Of a DNA stretch of 64,000 bases, positions 54,092-63,474 are shown piece after piece. The position numbers and the translations under genes are program-made. The stretch covers positions 496,001 through 560,000 of the forward strand of contig NZ_NIXN01000001.1 of the NCBI RefSeq assembly GCF_002807055.1, given 5' to 3'. Numbering within the stretch: the first letter of the stretch is position 1; every line of letters starts with the position of its first letter. Under the pieces are notes generated by a model. That model was not told where the DNA came from. It worked only from the letters and a program-made list of their open reading frames with translations, and did not search any database. This stretch comes from Confluentibacter citreus. GTDB lineage: Bacteria; Bacteroidota; Bacteroidia; Flavobacteriales; Flavobacteriaceae.

Positions 54092-55279
54092 ATGAAAACG
54101 CTAAATGATTTTAATTTCAAAAATAAAAAAGCATTAATACGTGTAGATTTTAATGTGCCTTTAAATGAAAAATTTGAAGTGACGGATGCCACAAGAATTG
54201 TGTCTGCAAAACCAACAATTATAAAGATTTTAGAAGATGGCGGAAGCTGTATTTTAATGTCACATTTAGGAAGGCCTAAAGGTGTTCAAGATGAATTTTC
54301 TTTACGTCATATAGCTGAGGAAGTAGAAGCGATTTTAGGAGTAAAAGTTAAGTTTGTTAGTGAATGCGTAGGCGAAAAAGCTGAAATCGCTGCTAAAAGT
54401 CTGCAACCAGGAGAAGTATTATTATTAGAAAACTTACGTTTTCATAAAGAAGAAGAAGCTGGAGACAGAGGTTTTTCAGAAAAATTAGCAAATCTGGGCG
54501 ATATTTATGTGAATGATGCTTTTGGTACCGCGCATAGAGCCCATGCTTCTACAACTATTATTGCCGATTTTTTCCCAAAAAGTAAATGTTTTGGATATTT
54601 ATTAGCACAAGAAATTGAAAGTATAGATAAGGTTATGAAAACAGGTGAGAAGCCTGTTTTGGCTGTTCTTGGAGGTGCAAAAGTGTCTTCTAAAATTACT
54701 ATTATTGAAAACATACTAGATAAAGTAGATCACTTGATAATTGGAGGCGGCATGTCTTTCACTTTTATCAAGGCTCAAGGAGGGAAAATTGGTAATTCTA
54801 TTTGTGAAGACGACAAAATGGATTTAGCCTTAGAAATATTAAAGAAAGCCAAAGCTAAAAATGTACAAGTCCATATTCCTGTGGATGTTATTGCAGCAGA
54901 CGCGTTTAGTAATGATGCCAATACGCAAGTTGTTGATATTGATAAAATTCCAGATGGTTGGGAAGGTGTTGATGCTGGTCCGAAATCCATAAAACAATTT
55001 CATGATGTTGTTATGAAATCTAAAACAATCTTATGGAATGGCCCATTAGGTGTTTTTGAAATGGAAAGTTTCGCCAAAGGCACCATTGCATTAGGAAATT
55101 CTATAGCAGAAGCCACTAAAAACGGAGCTTTTTCACTAGTTGGCGGTGGAGATTCTGTTGCTGCTGTTAAACAATTTGGTTTTGAAGACAAAGTAAGCTA
55201 TGTAAGCACTGGGGGAGGCGCTATGTTAGAGAGTTTAGAAGGAATAGTACTACCTGGAATAGCGGCGATCATCGAATAA
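54092..55279 (+). CDS. pgk: Phosphoglycerate kinase
   Basis: This 395-residue cytoplasmic enzyme of glycolysis converts 1,3-bisphosphoglycerate and ADP to 3-phosphoglycerate and ATP. The signature [16 protein letters not shown] is at the start. [11 protein letters not shown] and [14 protein letters not shown] follow in the substrate domain. [34 protein letters not shown] and the [16 protein letters not shown] nucleotide loop follow in the C-terminal domain. The length is normal and all family blocks are intact. Confidence 0.97.
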   Translation: MKTLNDFNFKNKKALIRVDFNVPLNEKFEVTDATRIVSAKPTIIKILEDGGSCILMSHLGRPKGVQDEFSLRHIAEEVEAILGVKVKFVSECVGEKAEIAAKSLQPGEVLLLENLRFHKEEEAGDRGFSEKLANLGDIYVNDAFGTAHRAHASTTIIADFFPKSKCFGYLLAQEIESIDKVMKTGEKPVLAVLGGAKVSSKITIIENILDKVDHLIIGGGMSFTFIKAQGGKIGNSICEDDKMDLALEILKKAKAKNVQVHIPVDVIAADAFSNDANTQVVDIDKIPDGWEGVDAGPKSIKQFHDVVMKSKTILWNGPLGVFEMESFAKGTIALGNSIAEATKNGAFSLVGGGDSVAAVKQFGFEDKVSYVSTGGGAMLESLEGIVLPGIAAIIE

Positions 55280-55360
55280 TTCGAATAAAGTTTTTAAAAT
55301 TGCCCAGAAAATACGATTTTAGCCATATTTAGCGTTAATTAACTATAGAAACGACATAAT

Positions 55361-56923
55361 ATGGCTAAGATTTTATCAACAATTTTTTTCTTCACGTTTT
55401 TGGTTTGTAGTTCACAAATCAAAAATTCCATTACTAGTATAGAACAAAATTCTAATACGTTAGTTGACAGTACTACTCAAATTTTAAATGATATTAATAA
55501 AGTTCAAGATACTACAATATTTAAAGCGGTTTTTGATAATGATCATGCCGCATCCTTAGATAAAAAATGGCTTGAGGATTTATATAGCAATACACTTTTT
55601 GATAGTATTTATGAGTCTGTTGCTGAACTAAACATTGAAAATGTAGAGTATCCAGAACTTCCAACCGATACTTTAAAAGCTAGGCTAAAAGAGCTTGATG
55701 CCAGAACGCCATTTAATGTAGAATACAATCCAGCCTTAGAAAGTGTTATAAAATCGTATTTAAAGAATAGAAGGGAAACATTACAAAGGTTAATAACCTT
55801 GAGCGCATATTATTTCCCAATGTTCGAGCGGGAATTAGATAACCATAACATACCTTTAGAAATTAAGTATTTAGCAGTTGTGGAATCGGCTTTAAAACCA
55901 CGCGCTAAGTCCAGAGTTGGCGCTACGGGCTTATGGCAATTCATGTACAGTACAGGGATATTATATGGGTTAGATGTAAGTAGTTATGTTGATGAACGTA
56001 GTGATCCAATAAAATCAACAGAAGCCGCAGCAAAATATCTATCTAAATTATATGAAATTTTTGGTGACTGGGATTTAGCTTTAGCTGCCTATAATTCCGG
56101 ACCAGGTAACGTAACAAAAGCCATCCGTCGTTCAGGAGGATATAAAAACTACTGGAACATACGTAATAATTTACCCCGCGAAACAGCAGGTTACCTGCCA
56201 GCTTTTTTAGCCAATATGTATATTTTCGAATATGCTGAAGCACATGGTTTTAAAAAATTGAAACCAGAATTTGCATATGTGGAAACAGATACCATCAGAG
56301 TAAAACAAATGATTACTCTTGATCAAGTTTCTGAAGTAACCGATGTAGATATAGAAGAACTTCAGTTTTTAAATCCATCCTATAAATTAGATGTTATTCC
56401 TTATGTTAAGGGAAAAGATTACACGTTACGCTTACCAATGTCTGCAATTGGAAAATTTGTAAGTAATGAAGAAGCTATTTACACTTTTGTTAAAGCAGAA
56501 TTTGATAAAAGGGAAAAACCTTTACCTCAACTTGTGGAAGAAAAAAGTAAAACCACATATGTGGTCAAATCTGGAGATTATTTAGGAAGGTTGTCTAGAA
56601 AATTTGGTGTTAGGGTAAGTCAAATTATGCAATGGAATGGTTTAAGAAGTAACGAGATACGCGTTGGACAGCGGTTAACCATTTATCCAAGTAATTATGT
56701 GGCGACAACGAGCACAGCAAAAACGGCATCAACACCAGAAAAAACATCATTAACAAGTAACATATCTGGAGACATAGTAACTTATACAGTTAAAAGCGGC
56801 GACTCACTTTGGAGTATTTCACAAAAATTTCCAGGAGTTTCTGTTCAAAATATTAAAGATTGGAACGATATTAGCGGTAGTAAATTAAAACCGGGGATGA
56901 AACTAAAAATATCTAAAGGATAA
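55361..56923 (+). CDS. MltD-like lytic transglycosylase with LysM domains
   Basis: This 520-residue exported murein hydrolase has a signal peptide (TFLVCSSQ). The SLT domain (about 150-290) has the catalytic Glu175 in VVESALKPRAKSRVGATGLWQF and the late LALAAYNSGPGNVTKAIRR motif. A degenerate LysM-like segment lies near 318-360, then two clear LysM domains at about 397-444 and 472-518 that bind peptidoglycan. It cleaves glycan strands non-hydrolytically, giving anhydro-muropeptides. The DUF4837 gene follows after 23 bases. Confidence 0.93.
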   Translation: MAKILSTIFFFTFLVCSSQIKNSITSIEQNSNTLVDSTTQILNDINKVQDTTIFKAVFDNDHAASLDKKWLEDLYSNTLFDSIYESVAELNIENVEYPELPTDTLKARLKELDARTPFNVEYNPALESVIKSYLKNRRETLQRLITLSAYYFPMFERELDNHNIPLEIKYLAVVESALKPRAKSRVGATGLWQFMYSTGILYGLDVSSYVDERSDPIKSTEAAAKYLSKLYEIFGDWDLALAAYNSGPGNVTKAIRRSGGYKNYWNIRNNLPRETAGYLPAFLANMYIFEYAEAHGFKKLKPEFAYVETDTIRVKQMITLDQVSEVTDVDIEELQFLNPSYKLDVIPYVKGKDYTLRLPMSAIGKFVSNEEAIYTFVKAEFDKREKPLPQLVEEKSKTTYVVKSGDYLGRLSRKFGVRVSQIMQWNGLRSNEIRVGQRLTIYPSNYVATTSTAKTASTPEKTSLTSNISGDIVTYTVKSGDSLWSISQKFPGVSVQNIKDWNDISGSKLKPGMKLKISKG

Positions 56924-56946
56924 TCCCTTCTAACCTAATATTTATT

Positions 56947-57924
56947 ATGCAAAAAATTCTTTTAGTTACAGGTATATTGTTACTTGTTTTGTCGTGCAAA
57001 GACGGAACGTCTTCCAATGAAAAAGTATTTTTAGATTCCACAGGAAAAATAAACGACGTTTCGGTTGTTGTTGATAACGATTTGTGGAGTGGCACTATTG
57101 GAGAGACCGTTAGAAATATATTAGCATCACCTGTTTATGGCCTTCCTCAAGATGAACCAACGTTTAATATCAACCAAATACCCTCTCAAGTTTTTTCTGG
57201 TTTTGTAACAAAAAACAGAACAGTTCTAATAATTAAAATGGATAATGAAGCATCAATTTCTTTTGATAATGATGTATATGCAAAACCCCAAAGGGTTATT
57301 ACTATTACAGGAAAAAGCAAGGAAGATATCATAGATCAAATTAATGAAAATACCTCAAGAATAGTAAGCACGTTTAAAAATATAGAGATCTTCCACAAAC
57401 AGCAACAAATTAGAAAGGTATTATTCAACACGAAGTCTATTCAAGAAAAGTTAAAATTAAATATAGATTTTACCACCGCTTACAGGATTGCTAAAAATGA
57501 CAATAACTTCTTTTGGATTCGAAGAGACATAAATACTGGTGATTTAAATATTATGCTCTACGAACTGCCTTATAATGCAATAAAACGAAATGACAGTATT
57601 ATTAATCAAATTATAAGAATAAGAGATTCTATAGGCAAAAAACATATTGAAGGCCCTGTTGAAGGCTCTTATATGACCACAGAAAACGCTTATACCCCTT
57701 TTAATACAGAAATCATTTTAGATAATAAACCCACTTTAGAGACCAAATCGATGTGGGATGTTAAAAATGCTGTTATGGCAGGACCATTTATAAACTATGC
57801 TATTGAAGATAAAATTAATAATAGATGGGTTATTGCAGAAGGCTTTGCTTATGCGCCTTCTGTAGAAAAGCGGGACCTAATGTTTGAATTGGAAGCCATC
57901 ATAAGATCCATTAAAATTCAATAG
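56947..57924 (+). CDS. DUF4837 lipoprotein
   Basis: This 325-residue lipoprotein has a lipobox ending LVLSC (Cys18). The body matches the DUF4837 family of Bacteroidota (DNDLWSGTIGETVRNILASPVYGLPQDEP near 40-70, and late GPFINYAIEDKINNRWVIAEGFAYAP). The function is not known. It is likely co-transcribed with the transglycosylase, and a very strong terminator follows. Confidence 0.85.
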   Translation: MQKILLVTGILLLVLSCKDGTSSNEKVFLDSTGKINDVSVVVDNDLWSGTIGETVRNILASPVYGLPQDEPTFNINQIPSQVFSGFVTKNRTVLIIKMDNEASISFDNDVYAKPQRVITITGKSKEDIIDQINENTSRIVSTFKNIEIFHKQQQIRKVLFNTKSIQEKLKLNIDFTTAYRIAKNDNNFFWIRRDINTGDLNIMLYELPYNAIKRNDSIINQIIRIRDSIGKKHIEGPVEGSYMTTENAYTPFNTEIILDNKPTLETKSMWDVKNAVMAGPFINYAIEDKINNRWVIAEGFAYAPSVEKRDLMFELEAIIRSIKIQ

Positions 57925-57950
57925 ACTTTAGATAGAGCGTGATAGAATAA

Positions 57951-57991
57951 ATAAAAACCCACAACATATCATATATGTTGTGGGTTTTTAT
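57951..57991. terminator. Very strong bidirectional terminator
   Basis: Perfect 19-base arms (57951-57969 and 57973-57991) with core CCCACAACAT/ATGTTGTGGG surround a three-base loop, with A and T runs outside. It serves both the DUF4837 gene and tatA on the opposite strand. Confidence 0.93.
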
Positions 57992-58009
57992 AAAAATAAT
58001 ATTTAATTA

Positions 58010-58198
58010 TTATTTCTTATTGTCACTTTCATTTTTGTCATCTCCACCTTTACTGGCATCTTTGAATTCTTTAATGCCACTTCCAAGACCTCGCATCAAT
58101 TCAGGGATTTTTTTACCCCCAAATAATAACAAAATCACCACTACTATTAAAATAATTTGTGGGGCACCAATAACCAACGGTAACATATATAAGCTCAT
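58010..58198 (-). CDS. tatA: Twin-arginine translocase subunit TatA/TatE
   Basis: This 62-residue protein has one membrane helix ([14 protein letters not shown]), the [14 protein letters not shown] hinge and amphipathic helix with the invariant Phe-Gly, and a charged C-terminal tail. It forms the pore of the Tat pathway for folded proteins. tatC is not adjacent. It diverges from the M23 peptidase gene. Confidence 0.92.
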   Translation of the reverse strand: MSLYMLPLVIGAPQIILIVVVILLLFGGKKIPELMRGLGSGIKEFKDASKGGDDKNESDNKK

Positions 58199-58314
58199 AA
58201 TGAATATATTTAGGATACAAAGTTAATAATTTAACTCTAATTAAAGCGTTTCTAACATAACTTTAGCAAAAAGAAAGACAATGCTTTGATATAATTTTAT
58301 TTAATTTTGTTTCC

Positions 58315-59187
58315 ATGATGGATGAGAGAAAAAAAAAACCAAAAAGATTAAAGAGAAAGTTGCTTGATAAGTATCGTTTAGTCGTTCTGAACGAAGACAC
58401 ATTCGAAGAACGCATCTCTTTAAAATTAACACGGTTAAATGTGTTCGTTTTAGTTTCTCTATCAGCCATTTTATTGGTTTTAGCCACTCTTATTTTAATT
58501 GCTTTTACGCCTTTAAGGGAATATATCCCCGGATATTCTTCTACTGCTTTAAAAAAACAAGCTACCGAGCTAACGTTTACAGCAGATTCACTACAGCAAA
58601 TTATAACAATGAACGATAAGTATTATGAATCTATCAAGAAAGTATTGCAAGGCGATGTAAGTAAGGTAGATTTTAATAGAGATTCCATTATTCAAGCTGT
58701 TAAACTAGAAGTTAATGAAGTAGATTTAAGGCCCAATCAAGAAGATTCGATTTTACGTGAAAAAGTGGATAAAGAGGATAAATACAATTTGTTTGAATCT
58801 GCTACATCAGGAACAAATTTTGTTTTGTTTCCACCAGTAAACGGAACGATAAGCGAGCCTTATAATTTAAAGGAAAAGCATTATGCAGTAGATTTGGTAG
58901 TTGCTAAAAACACTCCAATTAAAGCTACAGCTGATGGTTCTGTCATTTTTGCAGAATGGACTGCAGAAACAGGATATGTTATTATTTTAGAGCATAGCCA
59001 AGGCCTGTTGTCTGTTTATAAACACAATGGGTCGTTAACTAAGACACAGGGCGATTTGGTTAAAGCAGGAGAAGTTATAGCCACATCAGGAAATACTGGT
59101 GATTATACCACAGGACCTCATTTACATTTTGAACTCTGGAATAATGGCTACCCTATAAACCCAACTAACTTTATAGATTTTAAATAA
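58315..59187 (+). CDS. M23-family metallopeptidase (murein endopeptidase type)
   Basis: This 290-residue protein has a basic cytoplasmic N terminus, one membrane helix (about 45-66) and a periplasmic helical stalk. The M23 domain follows (about 165-290). The zinc site is intact: HYAVD (HxxxD) and HLHFELW (HxH). It should cut peptidoglycan cross-links, or act as a regulator of an amidase. The GH3-family gene begins at its stop codon (TAATG), so they are translationally coupled. The box TAATTTTG (58302-58309) lies only five bases before the start codon. Confidence 0.9.
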   Translation: MMDERKKKPKRLKRKLLDKYRLVVLNEDTFEERISLKLTRLNVFVLVSLSAILLVLATLILIAFTPLREYIPGYSSTALKKQATELTFTADSLQQIITMNDKYYESIKKVLQGDVSKVDFNRDSIIQAVKLEVNEVDLRPNQEDSILREKVDKEDKYNLFESATSGTNFVLFPPVNGTISEPYNLKEKHYAVDLVVAKNTPIKATADGSVIFAEWTAETGYVIILEHSQGLLSVYKHNGSLTKTQGDLVKAGEVIATSGNTGDYTTGPHLHFELWNNGYPINPTNFIDFK

Positions 59188-60689
59188 TGCTATCAATAAA
59201 ATCTGTCCTTGCAAAACCATTTGCAAAACGCATTTACAATAGTGTTCAAAAATGGGCGAATAACCCTATTGAAACACAACACCATGTTTTTAATAACTTA
59301 ATAAACCAAGCAAAAAATACCGAATTTGGAAAGGACCATCATTTTGAAACTATAAAGTCTTATGATGATTTTATAAAACGGGTACCCATAAGGGATTATG
59401 AATTGTTAAAACCTTATGTCGATAGAGTTGTTGCAGGAGAAGAACATGTCCTTTGGAAAGGTAAGCCCTTATATTTTGCTAAAACATCTGGCACAACTTC
59501 TGGTGTAAAGTACATTCCTATTACAAAAGAAAGTATGCCGTTTCATGTTGAATCAGCCAGAAATGCTATTTTATTATATATCAATGAAACTGGGAAAAGT
59601 AGTTTCGTTGACGGAAAAATGATTTTTTTACAAGGAAGTCCCATCATGAAAACCCAAAATGGCATTCAAGTGGGTCGACTTTCCGGAATAGTGGCTCATT
59701 ATGTTCCGAAATATCTACAAAAAAACCGCATGCCTTCTTGGGAAACGAATTGTATAGAAGACTGGGAAACAAAAGTAGAAGCCATCGTTGAAGAAACTTT
59801 GCCAGAAAACATGACGGTTATTTCTGGAATTCCATCATGGGTTCAAATGTATTTTGAGAAAATCCATAAAAAAACAGGGAAAAAAGTAGGCGACGTTTTT
59901 AAAAATTTTAACCTATTTATTTTTGGAGGCGTTAATTACGAACCGTACCGAGCTAAATTTGAAAACCTTATTGGTAGAAAAGTGGATAGTATTGAATTAT
60001 ATCCTGCCAGCGAGGGTTTTTTTGCTTATCAAGACAAACAGAATGAAAAGGGCATGTTGCTGCAGCTTAATTCAGGTATTTTTTATGAGTTTATTAAAGC
60101 TGACGAATTTTTTAATGAAAACCCTAAGCGAATCACCATAAAAGAGGTTGAGGTTGGCGTAAACTATGTCATGATTATTTCAACAAACGCAGGGCTTTGG
60201 GCTTATAATATTGGAGACACAGTTGAGTTTACTTCTACAAAGCCGTATAGGGTTATTGTGTCTGGTAGAATCAAGCATTTTATTTCTGCTTTTGGGGAGC
60301 ATGTTATTGGTAAGGAAGTTGAACAAGCTATGCAAGAAGCAACACATAGTACAGATATTAGAGTTTCAGAATTTACGGTGGCACCTCAAATAAATCCTGA
60401 GAGCGGATTGCCTTATCACGAATGGTTTATAGAGTTTGAGAATGAACCGGAAAATCTTTCGGCTTTAGCCCAAAAAATTGACGAGTCGCTTCAAAAACAA
60501 AACAGTTATTACTTCGATTTAATACAAGGCAATGTGTTACAGCCACTTAAAATAACTAAGGTTAAGAAAGACGGATTTCAAGAATATATGAAGTCGATAG
60601 GCAAGCTGGGCGGACAAAACAAAATCCCGCGTTTGTCCAATGATAGAAAAATTATTGAGGCTTTTCCTCATTCAAGTTTGTATAAATAG
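59187..60689 (+). CDS. GH3 auxin-responsive-promoter family protein (acyl-adenylate/amido synthetase-like)
   Basis: This 500-residue protein belongs to the bacterial branch of the plant GH3 family, part of the ANL adenylating superfamily. LYFAKTSGTTSGVKYIPIT is the ATP-binding P-loop motif, ELYPASEGFFAYQ the second motif, and NIGDTVEFTSTKPYRVIVSGRIKHFISAFGEHV the third. Plant members join amino acids to plant hormones. The bacterial substrates are not established. The protein has no signal and is cytoplasmic. It is coupled to the M23 gene upstream. This GH3 is unrelated to glycoside hydrolase family 3. Confidence 0.9.
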   Translation: MLSIKSVLAKPFAKRIYNSVQKWANNPIETQHHVFNNLINQAKNTEFGKDHHFETIKSYDDFIKRVPIRDYELLKPYVDRVVAGEEHVLWKGKPLYFAKTSGTTSGVKYIPITKESMPFHVESARNAILLYINETGKSSFVDGKMIFLQGSPIMKTQNGIQVGRLSGIVAHYVPKYLQKNRMPSWETNCIEDWETKVEAIVEETLPENMTVISGIPSWVQMYFEKIHKKTGKKVGDVFKNFNLFIFGGVNYEPYRAKFENLIGRKVDSIELYPASEGFFAYQDKQNEKGMLLQLNSGIFYEFIKADEFFNENPKRITIKEVEVGVNYVMIISTNAGLWAYNIGDTVEFTSTKPYRVIVSGRIKHFISAFGEHVIGKEVEQAMQEATHSTDIRVSEFTVAPQINPESGLPYHEWFIEFENEPENLSALAQKIDESLQKQNSYYFDLIQGNVLQPLKITKVKKDGFQEYMKSIGKLGGQNKIPRLSNDRKIIEAFPHSSLYK

Positions 60690-60692
60690 TAT

Positions 60693-60700
60693 TACCTTTG
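60693..60700 (+). promoter_or_regulatory. Promoter -7 box for the DUF6909-like gene
   Basis: TACCTTTG, the same octamer as before rnpA, lies four bases after the GH3-family stop and 17 bases before ATG 60718. This supports both the later start and a separate transcript. Confidence 0.5.
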
Positions 60701-60717
60701 CGGCGCTAAAAATAGTT

Positions 60718-62409
60718 ATGAAAAACAAAAAACATCACGAAAGAACAAGGGCTCAAGAGAGCTCAAATGCTATCGAAAGGATGTATATAACTATGCGCCA
60801 TTTATTCAATCGCGGGTTTTATAAACCTATGGGTATTTCGGGCGAAACATTAAGACAATCTCTATTGTTTTTAAGACCTGAGATTTATGGTTCCATCGGT
60901 GAAGAAAAAGCCGAATTAGCTGGCTTATTGTATGTTATTGATAGGTTGCCACAGGGCATTGAAGAATGTACTTTCATTAATCTAACAAGTGATGAAGGCT
61001 ATTCCAACTCGCATTTTAAACCCATTATTCCTGAAAAAAGAAAACGAAATTGCTATAGGATTGATGCTGAGCAAATGAATATTGAGATTACTAGAGGGCG
61101 CTCTGAAATCTATGATATTTTAACGCATCTCACCTTTCTTTTTGTGGAATCCCATAAAATTAGCAACCGAGTTCTAATACATGAGGAAGAGGGCGTAATT
61201 GCTAGAGATTGGGAAAAACTGGAAAAAGCTGTACTATCAAAAAAGAAACTTACACAACCAGAACGGGAAGTCGCCATTACCCATACGGCCAATATTTTAG
61301 GGAGAACATTTAATGAACTCATATCGGTTTACGATGATTTTGCAACACCAACACAACCAGAAAGGTTATTGCATATTGTATATTGGCTAGGTAAATTAGC
61401 CATTGAAGAACAACTTGATAAGAATAAGCGCACCATAACGTTTAGCCCAGTTTTAAGAGAGCGCATTGGGCATCATATTCACGGAGAAATTTGGGCAGAT
61501 TCCATTAAAGATGTACTTTATAAGAATGGATTGTTGGAAAGACCCATTCATATAATAAGTGCCAACATGCATAGCGTTATGAATACTTTGTTCGCTCCTG
61601 AAGCTTTAAAAATAGAGTTTCCAAATAAAGATGTTTATGAAGTGTATGAGCAGCTCAGTAAAAAGGAAAATCAAGATATTCGAAATAAGGTGACTATAAC
61701 AGCGTTAGAAAGTGGTATGACATTTATTGAAGATACTTCTGGAACCAATATTGATGTTCAAATTTTTGATACCCGTAAAATAGATTTTGATAAGATTGAC
61801 ATAAAAGCAAATAATGAAGCCTTAAAATCAAAAAAACCTATTATTTTAGTCATGGATTACGCTTTTGGAGAACAGGCTTATGAAACGATTGACGAGCTTT
61901 TAAAGCCTTATAAAGTAAAAGGGGCTAAAGTTCTTTTAAATGTTGAATCCATTTCCATTATGGGGAAAGCGGGTATTTTAGAAGGAGGCAAAGGAGATAT
62001 CATGATACCATCAGCTCATATTTTTGAAGGCACAGCGGATAATTATCCGTTTAAAAATGAATTAAAAAAAGAAGATTTGGAAGGTCATGGTATTAATGTT
62101 TATGAAGGCTCCATGATTACGGTTTTAGGTACATCGCTTCAAAACAAGGACATTTTAAAATTCTTTTACAATTCTACATGGAATGTGATTGGTTTAGAAA
62201 TGGAAGGAGCCCATTACCAAAAAGCCATTCAGGCGGCTTCTAAAGTTAGAAGGAGCATTAGTCCAGATGTAAAAGTGAGATATGCCTATTACGCAAGTGA
62301 TAACCCATTGGAAACAGGAAGCACGTTGGCTTCAGGAGGCTTAGGGACTACAGGTGTAAGACCTACCTATCTTATAACAAGAAAAATATTAGAACAACTA
62401 TTCAACTAA
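60718..62409 (+). CDS. DUF6909-like cytoplasmic protein of unknown function
   Basis: This 563-residue protein has no signal and a mixed alpha/beta composition. I associate it with the DUF6909 family of Flavobacteriia, without certainty. The C-terminal third has blocks such as KAGILEGGKGDIMIPSAH and VIGLEMEGAHYQKAIQAA, where MEGAHY recalls the active-site strand of nucleoside phosphorylases. TLASGGLGTTGVRPTYL is near the end. An upstream ATG at 60640 overlaps the GH3-family gene and adds an unlikely leader, so MKNKKHHERTRA (60718) is chosen. It lies between the GH3-family gene and the Wzz-like gene. Confidence 0.65.
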   Translation: MKNKKHHERTRAQESSNAIERMYITMRHLFNRGFYKPMGISGETLRQSLLFLRPEIYGSIGEEKAELAGLLYVIDRLPQGIEECTFINLTSDEGYSNSHFKPIIPEKRKRNCYRIDAEQMNIEITRGRSEIYDILTHLTFLFVESHKISNRVLIHEEEGVIARDWEKLEKAVLSKKKLTQPEREVAITHTANILGRTFNELISVYDDFATPTQPERLLHIVYWLGKLAIEEQLDKNKRTITFSPVLRERIGHHIHGEIWADSIKDVLYKNGLLERPIHIISANMHSVMNTLFAPEALKIEFPNKDVYEVYEQLSKKENQDIRNKVTITALESGMTFIEDTSGTNIDVQIFDTRKIDFDKIDIKANNEALKSKKPIILVMDYAFGEQAYETIDELLKPYKVKGAKVLLNVESISIMGKAGILEGGKGDIMIPSAHIFEGTADNYPFKNELKKEDLEGHGINVYEGSMITVLGTSLQNKDILKFFYNSTWNVIGLEMEGAHYQKAIQAASKVRRSISPDVKVRYAYYASDNPLETGSTLASGGLGTTGVRPTYLITRKILEQLFN

Positions 62410-62422
62410 CAACTATAGAATT

Positions 62423-63472
62423 ATGAGTAAAGAATTGCCACAACCACAACAGTCTGAAGAAGTAGATTTAGGTCAATTGTTTAAATTAATAGGAAACGCC
62501 TTTGATCGTTTTTTTAGGTTTATAGGTAGTATCTTTAAAGGCATATTTGGTGTTATCATTCTCTTTTTACTTTTTCTTCAAAAAAACTTTATAAAACTTG
62601 TTATTGTTGGTGTTTTAGGTGTAGCCATAGGGTTTTATTTAGACATTACCACCAAGACTAAATACATTTCTACAATGGTGTTAGAACCCAATTTCAGCAG
62701 TGTACAGCAGTTGTACAACAATATAAATTTTTATAATGAATTGGCCGATGCTGAAGATTCCACGGCACTAGCAGAAGCTTTTGGTATTTCTAAAAAAGAA
62801 GCAGTAGCCATAAAGGAATTTAAAGTAGAGTCATACTCTGATGAAAATCAAAAAATACTCTTATTTGATAGGTTTGTCCGTAGTCTAGATACGACTACTC
62901 GAAAAGCTATAGATATGGAGGCTTATCTAAGAAATTTTAACTCTTTCGATGCACGATTTCATACGGTATCTGTTATAGCGACTAATAATAGTATAGCAAA
63001 AAAGATTCAGCCTGTCATTATCAATTCTATTTCAAATAATGACTATTTTAAACTTCAGAAAAAAACCAACGATGATAATATAGAATTACAAGATAGTTTG
63101 TATAGTAAACAAGTAGCGGAAATAGACTCCTTACAATTACTTTATAAAAAAGTGATGCTTACAGAAGCAGGACGCCCTATGCAAGGGACTTCTATTAATC
63201 TAGGAGAGAATGGCAGTAAAGAGAATAAAGAACTTGCGCTAATAAATAAAATCGAAGAATTAAAATCTAATTTGGTAGAACTTAATGAAGAACGAGCTAA
63301 TAAGGCCAGCATTTTAAATGTTATTTCTGATTTCCCAAATAAGGGAGTAAAACAAAAAGGTATTTTAAAAAGTTATAAGTTTCTGGTGCCAATTGTTATG
63401 TTGATTTTAGCTTTGTTTGTTTTTGCACTGTTATCATTGAATACTTACCTAAAAAATTATAATAAGATTTAA
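62423..63472 (+). CDS. Wzz-like polysaccharide chain-length/export protein
   Basis: This 349-residue inner-membrane protein has two hydrophobic segments near the N terminus (about 37-52 and 56-70) and one near the C terminus (about 317-340). A periplasmic region rich in helices lies between them (NKIEELKSNLVELNEERANK near the end). That is the plan of Wzz/PCP co-polymerases, which set polysaccharide chain length. The following rfbB gene supports a surface-polysaccharide role. No tyrosine-kinase domain is present. Confidence 0.72.
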   Translation: MSKELPQPQQSEEVDLGQLFKLIGNAFDRFFRFIGSIFKGIFGVIILFLLFLQKNFIKLVIVGVLGVAIGFYLDITTKTKYISTMVLEPNFSSVQQLYNNINFYNELADAEDSTALAEAFGISKKEAVAIKEFKVESYSDENQKILLFDRFVRSLDTTTRKAIDMEAYLRNFNSFDARFHTVSVIATNNSIAKKIQPVIINSISNNDYFKLQKKTNDDNIELQDSLYSKQVAEIDSLQLLYKKVMLTEAGRPMQGTSINLGENGSKENKELALINKIEELKSNLVELNEERANKASILNVISDFPNKGVKQKGILKSYKFLVPIVMLILALFVFALLSLNTYLKNYNKI

Positions 63473-63474
63473 GC

